A stretch of DNA of 55,226 nt, from NCBI GenBank assembly GCA_025359245.1, contig JANYGW010000163.1:1-55226 (forward strand), given 5' to 3'. Origin of the DNA: Massilia sp. GTDB taxonomy: Bacteria > Pseudomonadota > Gammaproteobacteria > Burkholderiales > Burkholderiaceae_D. The notes beneath the pieces are model-generated. The model saw only the letters and a list, made by a program, of their open reading frames with translations, made no database searches and was not told the DNA's origin. Of the stretch, positions 1 to 7,454 are shown in pieces (the stretch's first letter is position 1; every line of letters starts with the position of its first letter). The translations under genes and the position numbers were made by a program.

Positions 1-2
1 GC

Positions 3-689
3 GACGCGCGGACGGCGAAAGTACGGGCCAATCGCGAGGTCACGCTGCTGTCCCACATCTTCAACATGGCGCGCGAGTGGGGTTACACGAAAAACGAGAA
101 TCCTTGCCGAGGGGTGCGCAAGAACAAGGAAAAGCCGCGCGATTTCTACGCCGACAAGGATGTCTGGAAGGCTGTGCGCCAGGTGGCATGCGCGGAACTG
201 CAGGATGCCATGGACCTGAACTATCTGACAGGGCAGCGTCCAGGCGACGTGCTAAAGATGCGCGATGCGGATATCGTCGACGGCGCCCTCCAGGTTAGGC
301 AGGGAAAGACCGCGAAGTTCCTCCGGATCCTGCTCGAAGAAAATTCAGTTAAGTCAGAGCTGGCCAGTGTTATCGAGCGCATCCAGGCCCGACCTGATCG
401 TAAGGCCGGCTACCTGGTCTCGCTTCCAAGCGGCGAACAAGTGAAGAAGTGGCACCTGCGCGTGCGCTTTGATTTCGCGCGCAAGGCGGCCGTCGAGGCG
501 TGCAAAAAGGTAGGCAACGAGGCTTTGGCCGAGCGCATCAAGGCGTTTCAATTCCGCGATATCCGCGCCAAGTCGGCGAGCGAGATCGTTGACACGACCG
601 CAGCCAGCGCCTTGCTTGGCCATACCGAGAAAGACATCACCGAGCGCGTCTATCGCCGCATCGGGCAGGCCGTCAGCCCTACCCGATAG
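3..689 (+). CDS. Tyrosine recombinase/integrase, 3' part (5' end outside window)
   Basis: The frame is open to the left edge, so only the C-terminal catalytic part is visible. It should catalyse site-specific integration or excision of a mobile element. Seen: the first catalytic Arg in TGQRPGDVL, a FRDIRAKSA segment matching the second-Arg box (FRDxRAK is a common variant of HxLR in phage-type integrases), LLGHT and the terminal nucleophile region ERVYRR. An ATG at 66 is internal to the domain and not the real start. The gene reads toward a tRNA-Ser whose 3' end lies about 565 bp downstream, a typical attachment target. The integrase fold is secure; which element it belongs to cannot be seen. 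Confidence 0.88.
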   Translation, partial: DARTAKVRANREVTLLSHIFNMAREWGYTKNENPCRGVRKNKEKPRDFYADKDVWKAVRQVACAELQDAMDLNYLTGQRPGDVLKMRDADIVDGALQVRQGKTAKFLRILLEENSVKSELASVIERIQARPDRKAGYLVSLPSGEQVKKWHLRVRFDFARKAAVEACKKVGNEALAERIKAFQFRDIRAKSASEIVDTTAASALLGHTEKDITERVYRRIGQAVSPTR

Positions 690-781
690 GCCTCTAACGA
701 GATTTGCCAGGGGGCAGCAATTATTTCCATCAGCCCGCAATAGGCTACAATGTTGCCCCCTGTTCTCAAACCATCAAGCTA

Positions 782-1114
782 ATGCCCGAATTTAAGACCA
801 ATCTGATACAGATTGCGCGTCGAGTTGCAAACAACCTCGCAGGACAAAATCCCTACTTACGCCGCGAAATTACTGAGGCCGAACTTCAACTTGAAGAACT
901 CAAGCTAAGGCTGGAGTCTTCGGTTTCAGCCGGTCATCGGGCGGATGAATTTTCGCCGTGGGTCGACGGGGATTTTCAATGCCCGGCGTGCTGGACAGCG
1001 CGGGGGCTCCAAGCAGCACTTAGACCAGTCCGCATGTCCGCTGGAAACGATATATATCAATGCACAGCATGCAGCGAGACGTTTGTTTCGAAGCGCGAAA
1101 GCAGCCTTTTATAA
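782..1114 (+). CDS. Small zinc-ribbon hypothetical protein
   Basis: A 110-residue protein starting at the ATG at 782; longer readings would need a TTG at 704. The first half is a charged helix rich in Glu, Leu and Arg (coiled-coil-like, about residues 20-50). The second half carries CPAC and CTAC pairs about 30 residues apart, which is the pattern of a treble-clef or zinc ribbon. There is no recognisable catalytic domain. Upstream, CAGGGGGCA (708-716) and TTGCCCCCTG (753-762) form an inverted repeat that could be an operator or a weak integrase terminator. It sits between the integrase and tRNA-Ser, so it is probably mobile-element cargo. Function unknown. Confidence 0.55.
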   Translation: MPEFKTNLIQIARRVANNLAGQNPYLRREITEAELQLEELKLRLESSVSAGHRADEFSPWVDGDFQCPACWTARGLQAALRPVRMSAGNDIYQCTACSETFVSKRESSLL

Positions 1115-1220
1115 GGCCGGGATAGGCATCACAGTTGCAGGGTTGCGGAAACCATTTCCGCAACCAGCCTTAGAAATCGCTTCAAAAGTACGAGCGCGAC
1201 ACTAAAAACCGGCGCGCTGA

Positions 1221-1252
1221 AAACAAAAAAGCCCTTTATAATCAAGGGCTTA
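1221..1252 (-). terminator. Rho-independent terminator of tRNA-Ser
   Basis: Read on the minus strand, AAGCCCTT and AAGGGCTT form an 8-bp hairpin followed by a run of T residues. It starts directly after the encoded CCA of tRNA-Ser and so ends that transcript. Confidence 0.85.
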
Positions 1253-1254
1253 TC

Positions 1255-1344
1255 TGGCGGAAGCGGTGAGATTCGAACTCACGAACAGTGTAACCCGTCG
1301 CCAGTTTTCAAGACTGGTGCCTTCAACCGCTCGGCCACGCTTCC
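1255..1344 (-). tRNA. tRNA-Ser (anticodon UGA), CCA encoded
   Basis: On the minus strand the acceptor arms are GGAAGCG and CGCTTCC, with discriminator G and encoded CCA at 1255-1257. The anticodon loop CTTGAAA gives UGA. There is a long variable arm as expected for class II tRNA-Ser, and a T loop with TTCGAAT. Total length is 90 nt. A TATAAT -10 element lies at 1356-1361 on the same strand. It separates mobile-type DNA (left) from chromosomal genes (right). Confidence 0.96.
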
Positions 1345-1479
1345 TGCAGACCCGCATTATACAGAAATCAGCACGCAAGCGGCGGTTGCTGGGCTTCCGG
1401 TCAGGGGTGCCGCCTCAACATGGGTGGACGGATCCGCAATTGGCTCCGTTTCAGATCGGAATCTGAGCACAGGTGTATG

Positions 1480-1526
1480 GGGGAAATGCACGCATGTCCC
1501 CTTCGCAAGGAGGACGTGGGTTGGGG
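1480..1526. repeat. Degenerate copy of dispersed palindromic repeat
   Basis: GGGAAATGCACGCATGTCCC followed by CTTCGCAAGGAGGACG resembles the copy at 30808-30868 (GGGAAATGCAAGCACTTCCC then GTTCGCGAAGACGACG). It lies in the non-coding 1345-1590 interval downstream of a minus-strand gene, in which nothing else was seen. Confidence 0.5.
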
Positions 1527-1590
1527 TTGGTTGGTATCGCACGAAGCGCGATTTCTGCAGCTGCCACGGCAGTTCGGTACCCAGCGCCGA

Positions 1591-3651
1591 CTACCGCTCC
1601 GGCAACCAGCTCTCGCGCAGCGCCTGCTCGAACGGCAGCGCCGCCAGCGGCTTCGAAAACAGATAGCCCTGCACCTCGTCGCAGCCGGCGCCGCGCAGGA
1701 ACTCCAGCTGCTCGGCCGTCTCCACCCCTTCCGCGATCACGCGGTGCCCCAGCTGCTGGCCGATGCTGATGATCGTGCTGGCGATCGCGCAGTCGTTGCC
1801 GTCTTCCGGGATCCCGGTCGTGAACGAGCGGTCAATCTTCAAGGTGTCGATCGGGAAGCGCTTCAGGTACGACAGGCTCGAATAGCCGGTCCCGAAATCG
1901 TCCAGCGACAGCGTCACGCCCAGCGCCGTGATCTGGTCCATGATGTCGATCACGCGCTCGATGTCGCGCATCAGCGTGCTCTCGGTGATCTCCAGCTCCA
2001 GCCAGCACGGCGCCAGCCCATGCCGGTCCAGCGTGGCCGCCACGCGCGACGGCAAGCTCGGCGAAAACTCGCGCGCCGATACATTCACCGCCAGCCGAAA
2101 CGGCGGCAAGCCGGCCCGCATCCACTGCGCCGCCTGGGTGCACGCCTCTTCCAGCACCCACTCGCCCAGCTGCACGATCAGCCCGGTCGATTCGGCCAGC
2201 GGAATAAAATCGGCCGGCGCTATCAGCCCGCGCTGCGGATGCAGCCAGCGCACCAGCGCCTCGGCGCCCACCATGCTGTTGCTGCCGATCTCAAATTTGG
2301 GCTGGTAGTGCAGCAGCAGCTCGCCGTTCTGCAGCGCGTGGCGCAAGTCGGACTCGAGCCGCATGCGCTCCTGCATGTCCTGGTTCATTTCACGGCTGTA
2401 GAACGCCACGCTCTCGTCGTCGCCGCTGCCGCCCTGCTTGGCGCGCGCCATCGCGATGTCGGCCAGTCGCAGCAGCGTTTCGGCATCGGCCCCGTCTTGC
2501 GGATACACGCTGATGCCGATGCTCGCGCCCACCCGCAGGTGGTGCCCTTCGATCATGAACGGTTCAACCAGCGCCGCCTGCAGCTTGCGCGCCACCGTGG
2601 TCGCTTCAAAATGCTGGTGCAGGTCGAACAGGCCGACCGCGAATTCGTCGCCCGACAGGCGCGCCACCACGTCCTGCTCGCGCAGCGCCGCGCGAAAGCG
2701 CTGGGCCACCTGGCGCAGCAGCTCGTCGCCGATGCGCCGCCCCAGCGCATTGTTGATCGGCTTGAAGCGGTTCAAATCGATGAACAGCACGCAGCCATTG
2801 GCCTCGTTGCGCTGCGCCACCGCCATCGACTGGTCGAGCAGCTTGGTCAGCAGCGCCCGGTTAGGCAGGCTGGTCAGCGCATCGCGGTAGGCCAGCTCGT
2901 GCAGCTTTTCCTCGGTGCGTTTGCGTTCGGTGATGTCGCTCAGGTAGGCGATCAGGCCCGCCGGGCGTCCGTGGACGTCCTTGAGCGGCGCCAGCGACAT
3001 GCTGGCCCAGAAGATGTCGCCCGATTTTTTGCGGCGCCGCACTTCCATCACCTGCCCGCCCTGCTCCATGAAGGCGTCGTGGAAGGCGGTGTCCTCGTCC
3101 ACGTACAGGAACAGGATGCTGCGCCCGACCGCTTCCAGCGCGGTGTAGCCGAACAGCCGTTCGGCGCCCGTGTTCCAGCTGGTGATGTAGCCGGTCTGGT
3201 CCATCGTCAGCACCGATTCGTTGATCTGGTCGAGGATCTGGGTCTGGTGCGACAGCTGCCGTTCGATGTCGGCGTAGGCGTGCGTGGTGCGCAGCGCCAG
3301 CATGTGCATCTGCAGCAGGTTGGCCGTCAGCGTGGCCAGGCTGGCCAGGTGCTGGCGGTCGCCGGCGTCGTAGATCGGCCGGCCCCACACGGCGTAGCGC
3401 CCGTAGTGCTGGCCGTTGCAAACGATGTCCTGGACCAGGCCTTCCAGGTTGGTCGGTATCAGTTCGCCGGCGTCGGCATCGGCCGCGCCGCCCAAGCTGT
3501 CCTGCGCCACGTAGCTGCCGAATGGACTGCCCAGCAGGTTGCGCGCCAAACGCCCCAGTTCCTCGGCCAGGAAGTCGCCGCGCATGTGCATGACCGCTTC
3601 GCACAGGGCCACGCTGCTGCTGATGATGTCGGTGGGCGGTCGCAGGAACAT
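1591..3651 (-). CDS. PAS-GGDEF-EAL cyclic-di-GMP signalling protein
   Basis: A 686-residue protein predicted to make and/or break c-di-GMP. Residues 1-125 look like a GAF-type sensor. Residues 135-240 are a PAS domain ending in DITERKRTEE. The GGDEF domain (about 247-415) has SGDEF at 333-337, with Ser in the first Gly position, preceded by REQD at 324-327, the right spacing for an inhibitory I-site. The EAL domain (about 430-675) keeps EAL at 464-466 and DDFGTGYSSLSYLKRF. It has no signal peptide or membrane segment, so it should be cytosolic. Its ATG follows the stop of the upstream HDOD gene after one base, so the two are co-transcribed. The EAL domain looks active; cyclase activity is less certain. 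Confidence 0.92.
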   Translation of the reverse strand: MFLRPPTDIISSSVALCEAVMHMRGDFLAEELGRLARNLLGSPFGSYVAQDSLGGAADADAGELIPTNLEGLVQDIVCNGQHYGRYAVWGRPIYDAGDRQHLASLATLTANLLQMHMLALRTTHAYADIERQLSHQTQILDQINESVLTMDQTGYITSWNTGAERLFGYTALEAVGRSILFLYVDEDTAFHDAFMEQGGQVMEVRRRKKSGDIFWASMSLAPLKDVHGRPAGLIAYLSDITERKRTEEKLHELAYRDALTSLPNRALLTKLLDQSMAVAQRNEANGCVLFIDLNRFKPINNALGRRIGDELLRQVAQRFRAALREQDVVARLSGDEFAVGLFDLHQHFEATTVARKLQAALVEPFMIEGHHLRVGASIGISVYPQDGADAETLLRLADIAMARAKQGGSGDDESVAFYSREMNQDMQERMRLESDLRHALQNGELLLHYQPKFEIGSNSMVGAEALVRWLHPQRGLIAPADFIPLAESTGLIVQLGEWVLEEACTQAAQWMRAGLPPFRLAVNVSAREFSPSLPSRVAATLDRHGLAPCWLELEITESTLMRDIERVIDIMDQITALGVTLSLDDFGTGYSSLSYLKRFPIDTLKIDRSFTTGIPEDGNDCAIASTIISIGQQLGHRVIAEGVETAEQLEFLRGAGCDEVQGYLFSKPLAALPFEQALRESWLPER

Positions 3652-3652
3652 G

Positions 3653-4858
3653 CTAGAGGTTCCGGCTTACTTGAATCGCCCAGTGGTAGGCGTGCAGCTG
3701 GCTTTGCCACCACGGCTCCGGCGCCAGTGCTGCCGCGTCCAATTTGGCCAGGTCGACCCGGTCCGCTTCGATCAGCGCCAGCAGCTCGCCGAACGGGCCT
3801 TCGCGCTTGAGCAGCGCACTGGCGGCCATCGGCGGCAGGCTGAGCGCGCCGACGATCTCCGCCATCGGCAGCGCGAACAGCAGGTCTAGCAGCGAGAACA
3901 CGCCGGTCATGAAGGCCAGGTCCTGCTCTTCGCGCTCGCCGCCGCGCGCCTTGCACAGCGACTCCATCTGCGCGGCGCGCAAGGCGGCCACCGGCAGCAA
4001 AGGATTGGCGACGCCGTCCGGCGCCTGGCGCGCGTACAGCAGCAGCTGCAGCCAGCGTTGCAGCTGGCGCCGGCCCAGCACGCTGATCGCCTGGCTGAAA
4101 CTGGTGATCGGCGTGGAGTGCGCAAACACGGCCGAATTGGCCAGCTTGAGCACATGGTAGGACAGCGCCGGATCCTGCTTGAGCATGGCTTCGATTTCGC
4201 GTGTGTCGGCGTCGCGCGCGAGCATGCCGAGCAAGGTCATCAGGCGCTTGCGCGAGCTGCCGTCTTGCGGGTCTTCCGATGCGGCCGGGTGCAGCGGGTA
4301 GTCGCCGCTGAACCATTCGAAGCCCGCCTGGGCGCATTGGTTCAGGCGCTCGACGCTGTGCACGCCGTGCGCCAGGTGCGGGCCGAACACCAGTTGCAGC
4401 ACTTTGGATGCGGGCGCCGCGGCGCTGAAGTCGGATGCCACTGCGCGCAGCGTCGCCGGCAGCGTCATGCCGGCCGGCGGCGCGCCGTCGACCAGGATGC
4501 GGTAGCCCAGCGCTTGCAGCGCGAGCGCGCGCTGGCAGCTCGCCTCGTCCTGCAGCGCGGCGGCGGCGATGGCAAAGCTGACGCGGCTGGCCGGCATCAG
4601 CGCGGCCAGCGCCTCGTCAATGACCATCGGCGAGGCCAGCATGACGATGCAGTCGAGCGGCGCCATGGCGACCAGCAGGTCGGGCTCGGCGAAGACGCTG
4701 CGCAGGCCGTCGGCGATATCGCCGACAACCGGCTCCACGTGCAGGCTCAGTGCGACCCACGCGTTTTGCATGTTCGACACTGCGTTGATTTGTACCAGTG
4801 GTGGCAACATTAATTCGGTTGAGGCCATCTGGTTCTCGTGTTGATTGATCCGTGCCAT
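3653..4858 (-). CDS. HDOD-domain signalling protein with degenerate EAL-like N-terminus
   Basis: About 400 residues. The C-terminal half (from RKRLMTLLGMLARDADT) matches an HDOD domain, with SYHVLKLANSAVF and SFSQAISVLGRRQLQRWLQLLL. The N-terminal half resembles the degenerate EAL-like part of YuxH-type EAL-HDOD proteins but has no EAL signature. HDOD proteins usually act as non-enzymatic signalling scaffolds. The furthest-upstream start is a TTG at 4885; I prefer the ATG at 4858, and an ATG at 4828 is also possible. None has a good Shine-Dalgarno. It is the first gene of a two-gene operon with the PAS-GGDEF-EAL gene, suggesting that it modulates c-di-GMP output. Confidence 0.82.
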   Translation of the reverse strand: MARINQHENQMASTELMLPPLVQINAVSNMQNAWVALSLHVEPVVGDIADGLRSVFAEPDLLVAMAPLDCIVMLASPMVIDEALAALMPASRVSFAIAAAALQDEASCQRALALQALGYRILVDGAPPAGMTLPATLRAVASDFSAAAPASKVLQLVFGPHLAHGVHSVERLNQCAQAGFEWFSGDYPLHPAASEDPQDGSSRKRLMTLLGMLARDADTREIEAMLKQDPALSYHVLKLANSAVFAHSTPITSFSQAISVLGRRQLQRWLQLLLYARQAPDGVANPLLPVAALRAAQMESLCKARGGEREEQDLAFMTGVFSLLDLLFALPMAEIVGALSLPPMAASALLKREGPFGELLALIEADRVDLAKLDAAALAPEPWWQSQLHAYHWAIQVSRNL

Positions 4859-5021
4859 GTTAGTAGAGATATTAACTAAGCGCAATCAAAATAGTTGCCA
4901 CTAGGCTACATATCGCGTAAATGTTTAGGTACATAAATAGCATGCTTACTCTAATCATGCTTGTTGGCGTGGATTGGCGCGATTTGCAGAGTGTAATTAC
5001 AGTCACGCTGTGCACGTTTGC

Positions 5022-5131
5022 ATGGGTCCTCGCTTTCGCAAGGACGATGTTGATTTGGCATCGTTTGGGGCGCAGTGACCTATTCCGGGCACGCCCTTTG
5101 GCACATCGTCCTTGCGCAGGCGAGGCTCCAT
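5022..5131. repeat. Dispersed palindromic repeat, two inverted arms
   Basis: The arms at about 5022-5051 and 5101-5131 are inverted copies (GTCCTCGCTTTCGCAAGGAC versus a diverged complement) around a 50-bp centre. They belong to the family described at 7343-7416. The copy lies in the non-coding gap between the NarL-type regulator and the HDOD operon. Confidence 0.6.
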
Positions 5132-5155
5132 AGCACCCGTGAACTGCGCCGGCCG

Positions 5156-5785
5156 CTACTTTCCCTCGAAGCGCGCATGCTGCACCGCGAACCTGATCAG
5201 CTCCGCCTGTCCCTCGATGCCCAGCTTGCGCTTGATGTTCAGGCGGTGCGTCTCGACCGTGCGCACCGATAAATCCAGCGTCCTGGCGATCTGCTTGTTC
5301 GACTGCCCGCGCGCCAGCTGCTGCAGCACTTCCTGCTCGCGCACGGTCAGCTGGTTGTCCTGCACCAGCGGGCGCGCCAGCTGCCTGGCCAGCGCCGCGC
5401 TGTAGTAGATCCCGCCCGCCATCACGGTCTCGATCGCCAGCACGATGTCCTTGCCTGGCGCATCCTTGAGCACATAGCCGCGCGCGCCGGCCTGCATCGC
5501 CTGGCTCACGTATTCGAGCTTGTCGTGCATCGACAGGATCAGCACCGCCACCTGCGGAAACTGGTCGCGGAACCTGGCCGTGGCCTCGATCCCGCTGACG
5601 CCGCGCATGTTGATATCCATGAGCACCAGCGCAACGGCGCACTGGCCGGCCTGGCGCAGCGCTTCCTCGGCGCCATCGGCTTCGGCCACCACCCGAAAGT
5701 GCGGCACCGCTTCGAGCCGCGCGCGCAAGCCGTCGCGCACCAGCGGGTGGTCGTCCACCAGCATGATGTTGATGATGTCGCTCAT
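5156..5785 (-). CDS. NarL/FixJ-family response regulator
   Basis: A 209-residue regulator. The REC domain (residues 5-120) has DDH at the N-terminus, Asp57 in VLMDINM as the phosphoacceptor, and LKD (Lys107) near its end. The LuxR-type helix-turn-helix (about 146-205) has LTVREQEVLQQLARGQSNKQ and SVRTVETHRLNIKRKL. The ATG at 5785 overlaps the stop of the upstream kinase gene (ATGA), which marks it as the cognate partner. Given the divergent CstA-family transporter, it probably controls that gene in response to a small carboxylate, as BtsR and MctR do in other bacteria; this is inference from context. The palindrome at 7204-7219 is a candidate binding site. Confidence 0.93.
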   Translation of the reverse strand: MSDIINIMLVDDHPLVRDGLRARLEAVPHFRVVAEADGAEEALRQAGQCAVALVLMDINMRGVSGIEATARFRDQFPQVAVLILSMHDKLEYVSQAMQAGARGYVLKDAPGKDIVLAIETVMAGGIYYSAALARQLARPLVQDNQLTVREQEVLQQLARGQSNKQIARTLDLSVRTVETHRLNIKRKLGIEGQAELIRFAVQHARFEGK

Positions 5786-7140
5786 GGCCCCACCTCGATC
5801 GATGCCTGCACGCTGGTCCCGTCCGGACTCGATGCGATACGGAGCTGCCCGCCAATCGCGTCCATCCGTTCCATCATGTTGCGCAGGCCGATGCCGCGCT
5901 TGGGATGGCTGGCCACGCGCTCCTGGTCGAAGCCGTGGCCGTCGTCGGCCACCGTCAAGGTCAGGCGCCGCCCTTCGCGCACCAGCGTGATGTCGATGTG
6001 CCGGGCGCCCGCGTGCCGTTCGATGTTGGTCAGCGCTTCCTGCGCGATGCGGAACAACACGGTGTTGGCCACGTCCGGCAGGCCGTCGGTGCTGCCCTGC
6101 GCGCCGAAGTGCACCGGCACCGCGCTGTTGTGGGTGAATTCCTGCGCCAGATGGTCGAGCGCGGCGGCCAGCCCCAAGTCGTCGAGGATGGCCGGGCGCA
6201 GGTCGTGCGAGATGCGCCGCACTTCGCCCAGCACGTCGTTCAGCTGGCCGGCGGTGTGCTCGAAACTGGCGCGCGCGGCCTGCTGCTGTTCGGCGTTGCC
6301 GCCCAGCCGGATCACGCCCGCTTCGATCTGCAGCTTGATCGACACCAGCCACTGGCTGATGCCGTCGTGCAGGTCGCGCGACAGGCGCGCCCGCTCCTCC
6401 TCCTGCGATTCGACCACCCGCTGCGCCAGCGCTTTCAACTTGGCGTCGGCCACGCGCAGCTCGCTGATGTTGAGCGCCACGCCCGACAGCGCCACCACCA
6501 GCGCGCTGATGATGGCCAGCGCGGCGATCCACTGCATGGTGCTTTCGATGTTACGCGACTGCTGGGCGTCGATCTTGGCCAGCGCCGCGTCGACGTCGTC
6601 GAGGTAGATCCCGGTGCCCATCATCCAGCCCCAGATCGGCAGCGGAATCACGTAGCCCAGCTTGGGCGCGGTCTTGTTCGACGAGGGCTTGGCCCACATG
6701 TAGCGCTGCAGCCCGCCGCCCGCCTTGGCCCTGGCGATCAGGCGCTGGATGGTCGGCTCGCCATTGGCGTCGCGCAGCTCCCACAGGTTGCGTCCCACCA
6801 GTTCGGGCTGGCGTGGATGCATCAGCGCCGTGCCCTGGAAATCGTAGACGAAAAAGTAGCCGTCGCTGCCGTAGCTCAGGGACGCCAGGATGCGCTTGGC
6901 TTCGTCCATGGTGGCGGCGTCGCGCTTGCCCGAATCGACCAGGTGCGCAACCGAGCGCGAGGCCAGCGCCACGTAATGCTCGAGCTCGGCTTCCTTGCTG
7001 GCCAGGTAGGCTTGCTGGATCGTGGCGCGCTGCTGCTGCGCCAGCGTGATCGCCTGGTGCCGCACAAACAGCGCGATCGCGCACAGCGCCAGGATCAGCG
7101 GGGCGATCGCCAGGAAGATGACCTTTTGGCGCAGCTTCAT
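5782..7140 (-). CDS. Cache-domain sensor histidine kinase (HisKA_3 type)
   Basis: A 452-residue membrane kinase. TM1 is at about 7-27. A periplasmic single-Cache region follows (about 35-190; GYFFVYDFQGTALMHPRQPE and GWMMGTGIYLDDVD are typical). TM2 is at about 203-225. The HisKA_3 domain has His258 in RLSRDLHDGISQWL. The ATPase domain has EALTNIERHA and DDGHGFD, with GIGLRNMMER at its end. Such Cache/NarL-type kinases commonly sense small organic acids. It overlaps the regulator gene by 4 bp and is divergent from cstA, supporting a role in sensing the CstA substrate. Confidence 0.93.
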   Translation of the reverse strand: MKLRQKVIFLAIAPLILALCAIALFVRHQAITLAQQQRATIQQAYLASKEAELEHYVALASRSVAHLVDSGKRDAATMDEAKRILASLSYGSDGYFFVYDFQGTALMHPRQPELVGRNLWELRDANGEPTIQRLIARAKAGGGLQRYMWAKPSSNKTAPKLGYVIPLPIWGWMMGTGIYLDDVDAALAKIDAQQSRNIESTMQWIAALAIISALVVALSGVALNISELRVADAKLKALAQRVVESQEEERARLSRDLHDGISQWLVSIKLQIEAGVIRLGGNAEQQQAARASFEHTAGQLNDVLGEVRRISHDLRPAILDDLGLAAALDHLAQEFTHNSAVPVHFGAQGSTDGLPDVANTVLFRIAQEALTNIERHAGARHIDITLVREGRRLTLTVADDGHGFDQERVASHPKRGIGLRNMMERMDAIGGQLRIASSPDGTSVQASIEVGP

Positions 7141-7203
7141 GCGCGCACCGTGCAGGGGATGGTTGTCATGCAGCGATTTTACGTTGCTTCGGGCGCCGGC
7201 GGC

Positions 7204-7219
7204 TACGTAGTACTACGCA
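7204..7219. promoter_or_regulatory. Candidate operator for the NarL-type regulator
   Basis: TACGTAGTACTACGCA contains the perfect 12-bp palindrome CGTAGTACTACG (7206-7217). An imperfect copy, CGTAGTGGTGCG, begins at 7228, 22 bp away and so on the same helical face. Both lie in the divergent interval between the kinase/regulator genes and cstA. Short palindromes of this kind fit a dimeric LuxR-type helix-turn-helix. No binding data; inference only. Confidence 0.5.
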
Positions 7220-7342
7220 GGCCGGTGCGTAGTGGTGCGCTTGTTGGCGCTGTGGGCTTGCTCAATACTTAGCCAAGCTGCGCGGAATCCAGATCGGCAT
7301 TGCCGGTCTAACCAGCGCGGCATTAAGAACGCGACTTCAGCG

Positions 7343-7416
7343 CCGTCGCCCTCGCGAAAGCGGGGGCCCATACTGAGCATGGTCAGCATGGGCCCCCGCG
7401 TTCGCGAGGACGACGA
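7343..7416. repeat. Dispersed palindromic repeat (complete copy)
   Basis: A near-perfect inverted repeat. The left arm runs GTCGCCCTCGCGAAAGCGGG and on through GGCCCATACTGAGC; after a few bases the right arm returns as its complement ending in CGCGTTCGCGAGGACGAC. Related copies occur at 5022, 9801, 24484, 30808, 38248 and 40164. This copy sits 40 bp before the cstA ribosome binding site, so the stem would lie in or near its leader. Confidence 0.85.
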
Positions 7417-7454
7417 GACTCTGGCATCGCCTCAAAAACAATGGAGGAGTCAAC

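Noticed and set aside
1420..3810. 796-residue open frame on the plus strand, antisense to the PAS-GGDEF-EAL gene
   Set aside because: Arg/His/Gln-rich composition with no motif, lying opposite a clear domain protein; a typical high-GC shadow frame. The same applies to the long antisense frames at 7383-9284, 10004-12823, 12828-14930, 22090-24300 and 35680-37995.
4858..4885. TTG start for the HDOD protein at 4885
   Set aside because: No ribosome site and an ATG lies only nine codons further in; kept as an alternative only.
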